Assembly (NCBI GenBank): GCA_902783815.1
Contig: CACZSM010000093.1
Location: 1 to 7,510, forward strand
Length of the DNA: 7,510 bases
From: an uncultured Ruminococcus sp.
GTDB lineage: Bacteria; Bacillota; Clostridia; Oscillospirales; Acutalibacteraceae
Reading direction: 5' to 3'
Positions 1-5,836 of this stretch are shown here, piece by piece; the stretch's first letter is position 1; each line of letters begins with the position of its first letter. Below the pieces are notes generated by a model, which made no database searches, was not told the DNA's origin, and saw only the letters and a list, made by a program, of their open reading frames with translations. The position numbers and the translations under genes are program-made.

Positions 1-38
1 AAGGGGGATGAAAAGTTTAAATGAATGGTGAATTTGAC

Positions 39-69
39 GGGGGAAACCCTGCAAGAGAGGGTTTCCCCC
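39..69. repeat. Perfect 12-bp inverted repeat (hairpin)
   Basis: The left arm gggggaaaccct (39-50) and right arm agggtttccccc (58-69) are exact reverse complements around a 7-base loop gcaagag. Neither strand has a T-run after the stem (plus strand continues actgggagtg, minus strand gtcaaattca), so it does not look like a standard intrinsic terminator. It lies 12 bases from the first copy of the 25-bp repeat and may be part of the same dispersed element. Confidence 0.75.
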
Positions 70-81
70 ACTGGGAGTGCG

Positions 82-106
82 TTCCGGCGCAGTGCCTGCG
101 CTCTCA
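82..106. repeat. 25-bp GC-rich repeat, copy 1
   Basis: This segment is identical over 25 bases to 333-357. It starts ttccggcgcag and ends ctgcgctctca. Inside, gcgcag (87-92) and ctgcgc (96-101) form a 6-bp stem around a 3-base loop tgc. Copy 1 follows the 12-bp hairpin at 39-69. The sequence flanking copy 2 is different, so the 25 bp themselves are the shared unit in this window. Function unknown; an intergenic dispersed element is my inference. Confidence 0.7.
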
Positions 107-133
107 TTGTTTCTCCTGCGCGGCTTCAATAAC

Positions 134-256
134 TCAAATATGGTTATCAACATACATAATTCTTTCTGTGTCCGTTAATTTCTCCATGTCAGCAGAGCTG
201 ACGATGGTGCTGCGCACACAGCGCATCTTCAATGCCGGGTAAGTTATTATTGCCAC
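134..256 (-). pseudogene. Possible short remnant gene, 40 codons, TGA-interrupted
   Basis: On the minus strand a frame opens at GTG (254-256) and runs 40 codons to TGA (134-136). Its translation contains protein-like stretches such as MRCVRSTIVSS and DMEKLTDTERIMYVDNHI. Past the TGA the same frame continues for nine codons (VIEAAQEKQ) to a second TGA at 104-106, the first three bases of the 25-bp repeat read on this strand. No good ribosome site precedes the GTG, and an in-frame TAG lies three codons upstream of it. It could be the end of a decayed gene, a tiny gene, or an accidental frame. I do not recognise the product. Confidence 0.22.
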
Positions 257-293
257 TTTCTATGGATAAGCTATATACTTATTAAACCAAATA

Positions 294-335
294 TTATTAT
301 CTATTAACTATTCTCTATTCGTTATTCTCTCTTTC
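294..335. repeat. Degenerate 7-bp tandem repeat, array 1 (6 units)
   Basis: Read in steps of seven from 294 the units are ttattat, ctattaa, ctattct, ctattcg, ttattct and ctctttc, i.e. YTATTNN with a decaying last unit that runs into the 25-bp repeat copy 2 at 333. Positions two to five (TATT) are constant in the first five units while the last two vary. The array is preceded by an aaatatta run, as is array 2. Confidence 0.6.
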
Positions 336-357
336 CGGCGCAGTGCCTGCGCTCTCA
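333..357. repeat. 25-bp GC-rich repeat, copy 2
   Basis: Identical to 82-106, with the same 6-bp stem (gcgcag 338-343, ctgcgc 347-352). It overlaps the end of the first heptamer array and is followed by another GC-rich block in which gctctgacca (386-395) can pair imperfectly with tggtcgagc (408-416). Sequence outside the 25 bp does not match copy 1. Confidence 0.7.
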
Positions 358-463
358 ATTTCGCGATAGTCGCTCGCTGCGCTCCGCTCTGACCAGCAAA
401 CTAAAATTGGTCGAGCGCGGTCTAACTTTCCTGACATGGGGTGCATACTTTAGATAGAAAATA

Positions 464-498
464 TTATTAACTATTCATTATTCATTATTATCTATTCT
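464..498. repeat. Degenerate 7-bp tandem repeat, array 2 (5 units plus decayed tail)
   Basis: In steps of seven from 464 the units are ttattaa, ctattca, ttattca, ttattat and ctattct, matching the YTATTNN pattern of array 1. Further out-of-phase copies (ctatttt 501-507, ctattcg 514-520) extend to about 527, so the array has slipped or decayed at its right end. It lies about 80 bp upstream of the operon promoter. Confidence 0.6.
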
Positions 499-579
499 CT
501 CTATTTTGTTTCTCTATTCGTTCTATGGCCTCTTAACAAAAAAGTTGAATATCAAAACAGATTTCCCCTCCCTAAGTGC

Positions 580-608
580 TTGTAATTTTGATAAAGATAA
601 AGTATAAT
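580..608 (+). promoter_or_regulatory. Housekeeping sigma-70/SigA-type promoter
   Basis: A -35 box TTGTAA (580-585; consensus TTGACA) and a perfect -10 box TATAAT (603-608) are separated by exactly 17 bases, in A/T-rich surroundings. Transcription should start near 614-617, giving a leader of about 55 bases. It is the only strong promoter seen upstream of the four co-directional genes. The short leader has no recognisable PyrR-binding hairpin or attenuator. Confidence 0.8.
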
Positions 609-657
609 TGTTACTGTGTGGCGCTGTGTCCATTTCAAGCATTTAATCCCTTTTACC

Positions 658-663
658 AGGAGG
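658..663 (+). promoter_or_regulatory. Ribosome binding site of the acidic membrane protein gene
   Basis: A perfect AGGAGG ends seven bases before the ATG at 671. An in-frame TTG directly before that ATG (668) would sit only four bases from the site, so the ATG is preferred. Confidence 0.85.
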
Positions 664-670
664 TATATTG

Positions 671-3598
671 ATGAAGAAAATTACCGCTGCTTTTTTTGCG
701 GCTCTGATAGCCCTCTCACTTTCTGCGCCAGTGTTTGCAGTGCCGGATGATGACGAGGACAATACTGAAATAACGGAGTCATCTTTATCCTTGCAGGACG
801 AAAACAACGATGATGAAACAAACGAAGACTCTGAGGAAGAACAGTCTGAAAGCGAGGTTTCTGAGGATGTCACCGAAGATACATCGAAGCCTGTGCCGGG
901 TGAGGCATCAGCTTATCAGGAGTCTGAGATAGATGTTGATTCAATTGAATACCAGAATTTTCATTTTATTAAAACTGAGATGAGTACAGATATTCCGAAG
1001 GATATGTATATAATAACTCCACAGATAGAGGAGGATGATCCGGCACTTGAAGCCTGTGGATTTACCAAAAATGATGTAGAAAAGATCTTTTCGGAAACAG
1101 GTACATATCTTAAAGCATATTCAAAGGACTTCTCCTATGATATAACGATATCCCTTACAGATAACGAAAGAACCAAGACTATAGGAAATCTTACAAAATT
1201 AGCTGATGCAGAGGTTGAAAACCTTATCCAAGACCTTCTTCAGACTGAATATGTTAAAGGATGCGCTAAAAATACTTTTAACAATACTCTCTTTCTGAGT
1301 CTTGAAATGGAATATTCCTCCGACAATATGAAAACATACGCTATCCAGGAATATTCCGTAGTTGACGGCACAAATGTAGTGATAACAATGCAGTCTCACA
1401 ACAAGGAAATAAGCCGGAACCAACGGAAGCTCCTTGACAAAATAATGAAAAGCACAACATTCCACGGTGAAGAAAGTAAAGAAACCGTATCTTCAACAGG
1501 CAATACAACTGTCGGCGAACTTGATATAAGATACTTTCTGCTTATGATATTCGCTATAGTAGCAGTAGCATCTCTTGCGGCGATCATTATTGTTGCAATA
1601 AGAAGACACCAGACCGTACTTGATGAAATGCAGAATGAAACAGAAAAGAAAAAAACAAGTAAAAAGCCGGATGAGGAAAAAACTCAGACAGACAGTAAAA
1701 AAACAAAAAAAAGCACCGCAGCCTTCGGAGATGATTCATTATTCAAGCCATCTGATGAAGAAGTACTTTTCCGTAATGAGCGTCTTGAGGAAGAAAAGAA
1801 AAAAAAAGAAGCTACAAGGACTATACCAAGACTTGACGCAACGACCGAACTTGAAATACCTAATAATCCATATACACCTGTTGGCAAAGCAGAAGCAGTA
1901 CAGCAGCCAGCTATGGCAGTTCCATCTGAATTCACTAAGCTGAATATTCAGAAGCCTGATGAAAAGACTGAAAGCAGTGATGATAATACCGCAGATGATA
2001 CAGAAGATCCTGAGCAGGTGATCTTTGCCGAAAGCGCTGCAAAACCACGCACAGAAATAGAACAGATAGGTGAGGAAGTACTGATCCGTCAGGAGCAGCG
2101 CAAGGCTGAGGCAGCCGCAGCAGCAAGGGCTGCTGAGATGCAGAGGATGGAAGAGGAACTAAAGAAAATGGAGCAGGAAATGCCAGAACCTGAGCCGGAG
2201 GAAATACCTGCTTATGAAGGACAGTTCGGCATGGATGACCTGCAGGATGAAATAACAGAGGATGAACCTGCTGTTGTTCCGTCAGACGATGACGAAAGCG
2301 GCGTATCGGAATTTGAGCAGCGCTTCGACAGTTCTGTACCGGAAGTTTACGATGAGGAACAAACGGAGTCCGTGACAGAGGCAGACGAGCAGCCCGATAA
2401 CAGCGCTGACGAGGAAAATGAAGCAGTGCTGGAGGAAGAAACCGAAATTACTGATAGTACAGAATCCGATGACACAGAAGAAGAAACATCTGACGAGGAT
2501 ATGTATGACGATGACGGCGGCTTTGAGATATACAGAGCGCCGGAAAAGAAAACTGAGGAAACTGAACACAGCGACCATATGGAGCTTTCGTTCTCAAAGA
2601 ATGAAAACGGAGAGATCATAATAGAAGCAATTACCGGTCTTGGCGGAGAGCCTGTAAGGGTCGAGGTAAGGGAAATAGAGCTTCCTAAGGAGCCTGATGA
2701 TACCGAACCTGACACAGCAGAGGAAGAACCGCTGCCGGAGGATGACGAACCCGATACAGAAGAAGAACTACTGCCGGAGGATGACGAACCCGATACAGAA
2801 GAAGAACCGCTGCCGGAGGATGACGAATCCGATACAGCAGAGGAAGAGCCGCTGCCGGAGGATGACGAACCCGATACAGCAGAGGAAGAATCGCTGCCGG
2901 AGGATGACGAATCCGATACAGAAGAAGAACCGCTGCCGGAGGATGACGAACCTGATACAGCAGATGAAGAACCTCTGCCGGAGGATAACCCCGATGATAC
3001 TGCTCAGCAGGGCGAAGAAACAGCTGAAACAGACAGTATTCAAACGGAAAGCAGCGTAACAGATGAAACCTCTGACGATGAACAGTCCCAGCAGTCCGAG
3101 GATAAGGAAACTGTCACAGAGGAAGAAAAAATGTCCGAAAACAATTCAGACAATGAAGGAGTAGCTATGGAAAATCAGATCAATGAAACACAAACACCGG
3201 CAGAACAGCCGAAAGAACCTGAATTCAGCTTTGAGCGCGACTGCGGCATAATATTTGAGCAGGCTCAGCCGTCAGAAGAGCCTATAGAACTGAAAGAGGG
3301 CAGATTTACAAATATTCCGAAGCTGGAAAGCGTAAACGCCGAGGAATATAATAAAAAAGCAGAGCAGATGCGTAATGAGCCTGAACCTCAGCCACAGCCT
3401 GAACCGGAACCTGAACCACTGCCGCAGCCGGAGGAAGCTCCTGTATTCTACAGCGGCGCTGATGACGGTACTCTTGACCCGTTTGCACCTGGCAGCGGTG
3501 AATTGCCCCAGGACAGCAAAAAATCCGAGGAATCCTTTGGAGCAAAGCTGAAAAGATCTCTTACAAAGCTGTTCTCGTCTGCTGATGATGAATATTGA
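671..3598 (+). CDS. Signal-peptide, single-pass membrane protein with a very long acidic repeat tail (unknown function)
   Basis: The product has 975 residues. Residues 1-23 are a signal peptide (MKK, hydrophobic core, cleavage after VFA). An acidic linker (24-90) follows, then a folded extracytoplasmic domain at about 92-265 containing DMYIITPQ and a terminal helix. Its order (strands, a YAIQEYSVVDG stretch, then KIMKSTTF) recalls PsbP/Mog1-like domains of clostridial surface proteins, a weak inference. One membrane helix (about 286-310) is followed by RRH and a Lys-rich stretch, placing residues 311-975 inside the cell. The tail holds a predicted coiled coil (about 464-505), a possible small domain (about 613-670), seven acidic repeats (679-773), a Pro/Glu/Gln run (904-922) and a basic C-terminal segment (956-968). 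It is first in the operon and eleven bases from pyrC. No catalytic motif was seen. A receptor or scaffold role is possible but unproven. Confidence 0.9.
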   Translation: MKKITAAFFAALIALSLSAPVFAVPDDDEDNTEITESSLSLQDENNDDETNEDSEEEQSESEVSEDVTEDTSKPVPGEASAYQESEIDVDSIEYQNFHFIKTEMSTDIPKDMYIITPQIEEDDPALEACGFTKNDVEKIFSETGTYLKAYSKDFSYDITISLTDNERTKTIGNLTKLADAEVENLIQDLLQTEYVKGCAKNTFNNTLFLSLEMEYSSDNMKTYAIQEYSVVDGTNVVITMQSHNKEISRNQRKLLDKIMKSTTFHGEESKETVSSTGNTTVGELDIRYFLLMIFAIVAVASLAAIIIVAIRRHQTVLDEMQNETEKKKTSKKPDEEKTQTDSKKTKKSTAAFGDDSLFKPSDEEVLFRNERLEEEKKKKEATRTIPRLDATTELEIPNNPYTPVGKAEAVQQPAMAVPSEFTKLNIQKPDEKTESSDDNTADDTEDPEQVIFAESAAKPRTEIEQIGEEVLIRQEQRKAEAAAAARAAEMQRMEEELKKMEQEMPEPEPEEIPAYEGQFGMDDLQDEITEDEPAVVPSDDDESGVSEFEQRFDSSVPEVYDEEQTESVTEADEQPDNSADEENEAVLEEETEITDSTESDDTEEETSDEDMYDDDGGFEIYRAPEKKTEETEHSDHMELSFSKNENGEIIIEAITGLGGEPVRVEVREIELPKEPDDTEPDTAEEEPLPEDDEPDTEEELLPEDDEPDTEEEPLPEDDESDTAEEEPLPEDDEPDTAEEESLPEDDESDTEEEPLPEDDEPDTADEEPLPEDNPDDTAQQGEETAETDSIQTESSVTDETSDDEQSQQSEDKETVTEEEKMSENNSDNEGVAMENQINETQTPAEQPKEPEFSFERDCGIIFEQAQPSEEPIELKEGRFTNIPKLESVNAEEYNKKAEQMRNEPEPQPQPEPEPEPLPQPEEAPVFYSGADDGTLDPFAPGSGELPQDSKKSEESFGAKLKRSLTKLFSSADDEY
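2705..2989 (+). repeat. In-gene tandem repeat, seven 39/42-bp units coding E-P-D-T-(A)-E-E-E-P-L-P-E-D-D
   Basis: Seven head-to-tail units of 14, 13, 13, 14, 14, 13 and 14 codons encode residues 679-773 of the membrane protein. The length difference is one codon, the Ala after Thr. Units 4 and 6 have Ser for Pro at the second position, unit 5 has Ser for Pro before LPEDD, unit 2 has Leu there, and the last unit ends in Asn. By my count 55 of the 95 residues are Asp or Glu, and none is Lys or Arg. The DNA units are nearly identical (many share ctgccggaggatgacgaa), so they are young and likely to vary in number between strains. Confidence 0.92.
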
Positions 3599-3609
3599 GG
3601 TGCTTCAGG

Positions 3610-4872
3610 ATGGAAAAAATACTGATAAAAAATGTACGCATCATCGCATCAGGAAAAAGTGATGTCGCATACGGCGATATTTTGATACAAAACGGCGTAT
3701 TTGCCGATCCCGCTATGACTGACGGAACTGAAACTGTATTTGATGGCAGCGGTCTTACAGCTGCTCCCGGACTTGTGGATCTCCATGTTCATCTGAGAGA
3801 TCCGGGGCAGACCGCTAAGGAGGATATAATAACCGGCTGCAGGGCTGCCGCTGCCGGAGGTGTTACAAGTCTGCTTGCAATGCCGAATACTTCTCCTGCT
3901 GTTGACTCTCCGGAAACAGTAAGATATATACTTGAAAAAGCTAAGGATGCAGATGCTCATGTATATGTTGTCGGCGCGATAACTAAGGATCTGAAAAGTC
4001 AGGAGGCAACTGATATAGACGCTCTGTATCAGGCAGGTATATCAGCTCTTTCGGATGACGGCAGACCTGTTGAAAATACTGTAATGATGGTAAACGCCAT
4101 GAAGAAGGCTGCTCAGCTTCATATACCGGTAACTGCTCACTGCGAGGATCCGTATCTTGCAGGAGGAAAAGTAAATGAGGGCGCTGTATCCGAACAGCTT
4201 GGTGTCAAGGGTATGCCCAGGGCAGCCGAGGATGCCGGTACTGCAAGAGAAATAGCGCTTGCAGCCGCATATGACCTTCCGATACATATTTGTCATGTCA
4301 GCACCTGTACCTCTGCGGATATGATACGCGATGCAAAAAAACGAGGAATAAAGGTTACTGCTGAAACAGCGCCTCACTATATTATGCTTACAGAAGAGGA
4401 GCTTCTCAGAAAAGATGCCGATTACAGGATGAATCCGCCTCTCAGGACGGAAAAGGATCGTCTTGCGATGATACAGGCTCTTGCAGACGGCACAATAGAT
4501 GCTGTCGCTACAGACCATGCTCCCCATACTCCGGAGGAAAAGTCTGATTTCGTATCTGCGCCGAACGGTTCAATAGGTATGGAAACTTCGTTCGCAGCAG
4601 CATATACGGTACTTGTTGAAGGAGGTACGCTGAGCGAGGTACAGCTTATAGATAAAATGTCAACAGCCCCAGCAAAAATACTCGGAATAAATGCAGGTGC
4701 TATTGAATATGGTAAGCCGGCAGACCTTATGCTGTACAGCAGAGAAAGCTGGGTCGTTGATCCGGAAAAACTGCATGGCAAATCAAAAAATACGCCGTTC
4801 AAAAATCTTACTCTTTCCGCTAAGGTAAAACTGACTATATGCGGCGGCAGAGTGGTTTATAATGATTTATAA
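3610..4872 (+). CDS. pyrC: Dihydroorotase (class I type)
   Basis: This enzyme cyclises N-carbamoyl-L-aspartate to dihydroorotate, the third step of de novo pyrimidine synthesis, in the cytoplasm. The 420-residue length is normal for the class I bacterial enzymes. All expected metal and catalytic elements are visible: the HVHLRDPGQ signature (His59, His61, Arg63, Asp64), the bridging-Asp region SDDG (149-150), His177 in TAHCED, His229 in ICHVST, the substrate-binding MNPPLR (Asn275), and the catalytic Asp302 in TDHAPH. The ATG at 3610 is chosen because GAGGTG (3597-3602) lies seven bases upstream and the protein then begins MEKILIKN, as family members do. An alternative TTG at 3595 overlaps the upstream stop (TTGA) but has no ribosome site. 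The gene is probably translated from the same transcript as the membrane protein. Confidence 0.96.
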   Translation: MEKILIKNVRIIASGKSDVAYGDILIQNGVFADPAMTDGTETVFDGSGLTAAPGLVDLHVHLRDPGQTAKEDIITGCRAAAAGGVTSLLAMPNTSPAVDSPETVRYILEKAKDADAHVYVVGAITKDLKSQEATDIDALYQAGISALSDDGRPVENTVMMVNAMKKAAQLHIPVTAHCEDPYLAGGKVNEGAVSEQLGVKGMPRAAEDAGTAREIALAAAYDLPIHICHVSTCTSADMIRDAKKRGIKVTAETAPHYIMLTEEELLRKDADYRMNPPLRTEKDRLAMIQALADGTIDAVATDHAPHTPEEKSDFVSAPNGSIGMETSFAAAYTVLVEGGTLSEVQLIDKMSTAPAKILGINAGAIEYGKPADLMLYSRESWVVDPEKLHGKSKNTPFKNLTLSAKVKLTICGGRVVYNDL

Positions 4873-4890
4873 GGTTAAGGAGGAAAAAAT

Positions 4891-5820
4891 ATGTCATTCG
4901 ACAGACTTATCAAAGGTATCAGAGAAAAGCAGAACCCCACAGTTGCAGGTCTTGACCCGAAGCTTGATTATATTCCGCAGTATATAAAGGATGAGGCTTT
5001 CGGACAGTATGGTACTACTCTTGAAGGTGCAGCAGAGGCTCTTTATATGTTCAATCAGGGACTTATAGATGCTCTGTGTGATATCGTACCGGCAGTAAAG
5101 CCGCAGGCTGCATATTATGAGATGTATGGCTGGCAGGGTGTAAGAGCTTTGGAGCGTACTATCAGATACGCAAAGGAAAAGGGTATGTTCGTTATTACGG
5201 ACGGAAAAAGAAATGACATAGGCTCAACTATGGAAGCATATGGAGCTGCGCATCTGGGTACTACAAAAATAGTAGAGGAATCTGTACAGGCTTTCGGCGC
5301 TGACGCTCTGACAGTCAATGGATACCTCGGCACAGACGGCGTAAAACCACTTCTGGAGCTTTGCAGGAACGGCGACAAGGGAATATTTATACTTGTTAAG
5401 ACATCAAATCCGTCCTCCGGAGAACTTCAGGACAGAAAACTCGATGACGGTCTTACAGTTTATCGTACAATGGGAAATATGTGCGAAAGCTGGGGCAGTG
5501 AGGCTATGGGAGAAGAAGCGTATTCTTCTGTAGGAGCAGTTGTCGGCGCAACATACCCGGAGCAGCTCGGCGAGCTTAGAAAGGCTCTCCCCCACACCTT
5601 CTTCCTTGTTCCCGGCTACGGCGCACAGGGCGGCGGTGCTGCTGATGTTGCTCCTGCATTTGATGAAAACGGTCTTGGAGCAATTATAAATTCATCAAGA
5701 GGAATTATGTGCGCGTGGAAAAAGGAGGGCTGTGCGCCAGAGGACTTCGCTCAGGCTGCAAGAAGAGAAGCCATCCGTATGAGGGATGAGATAGTGTCTT
5801 ATATCGGGAAAATAAAATAA
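4891..5820 (+). CDS. pyrF: Orotidine 5'-phosphate decarboxylase, long subfamily
   Basis: It decarboxylates OMP to UMP, the last step of pyrimidine synthesis, as a metal-free TIM barrel. The 309 residues fit the longer subfamily 2 enzymes rather than the roughly 235-residue E. coli/B. subtilis type. The catalytic Asp-Lys-Arg-Asp array is present in TDGKRNDIGST (Asp104, Lys106, Arg107, Asp109), with Lys70 in VKPQAAYYE on an earlier strand. The phosphate-gripping loop PGYGAQGG (241-248) and the INSSRGI segment (Arg270) are intact. The start has a strong aaggagg (4877-4883) seven bases upstream and lies 18 bases after pyrC. No promoter is visible in the gap, so it should be co-transcribed with pyrC. 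Genes for the other UMP steps are not in this window. Confidence 0.96.
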   Translation: MSFDRLIKGIREKQNPTVAGLDPKLDYIPQYIKDEAFGQYGTTLEGAAEALYMFNQGLIDALCDIVPAVKPQAAYYEMYGWQGVRALERTIRYAKEKGMFVITDGKRNDIGSTMEAYGAAHLGTTKIVEESVQAFGADALTVNGYLGTDGVKPLLELCRNGDKGIFILVKTSNPSSGELQDRKLDDGLTVYRTMGNMCESWGSEAMGEEAYSSVGAVVGATYPEQLGELRKALPHTFFLVPGYGAQGGGAADVAPAFDENGLGAIINSSRGIMCAWKKEGCAPEDFAQAARREAIRMRDEIVSYIGKIK

Positions 5821-5836
5821 TAATGGAGGAACGATC

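Larger units (their letters stand above)
1..579. other. Gene-poor, repeat-rich intergenic region
   Basis: No reading frame here has both a convincing start with ribosome site and protein-like content over more than about 50 codons. The stretch alternates GC-rich, hairpin-forming blocks (39-106, 333-420) with AT-rich, pyrimidine-biased runs (294-335, 464-527), a patchiness unlike the downstream genes. A 73-codon plus-strand frame at 21-242 runs straight through the hairpin and the 25-bp repeat, has no ribosome site, and is probably chance. I interpret the region as an accumulation of dispersed intergenic elements upstream of the operon promoter. No tRNA, rRNA or riboswitch was recognised. Confidence 0.6.

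Noticed and set aside
39..69. Hairpin as an intrinsic terminator for a gene to the left
   Set aside because: No T-tract follows the stem on either strand, so I list it only as an inverted repeat.
21..242. 73-codon plus-strand reading frame starting ATG at 21
   Set aside because: It runs through a perfect hairpin and the 25-bp repeat, lacks a ribosome site, and has no protein-like pattern. The opposite strand of 104-256 looks more coding.
315..446. 43-codon minus-strand frame (ATG at 444-446, stop at 315-317) covering repeat copy 2
   Set aside because: Its sequence is read out of the repeat core and heptamer array (ending APERENNE), has no ribosome site, and probably only reflects repeat DNA.
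1..667. CRISPR array
   Set aside because: The two 25-bp copies are 226 bases apart, and the heptamer runs have no spacers of uniform length.
668..670. TTG as the start of the acidic membrane protein
   Set aside because: The ATG at 671 is seven bases from a perfect AGGAGG, while the TTG is only four bases away and is a weaker start codon.
2697..3059. Reading frames on both strands across the acidic repeat, giving Arg/Lys-rich or Phe/Cys-rich repeat proteins
   Set aside because: They are frame shadows of the tandem repeat in the real gene and have no starts or ribosome sites of their own.
3595..3597. TTG start of pyrC overlapping the upstream stop codon
   Set aside because: No ribosome site lies ahead of it. 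The ATG at 3610 has GAGGTG at proper spacing and gives the usual family N-terminus.
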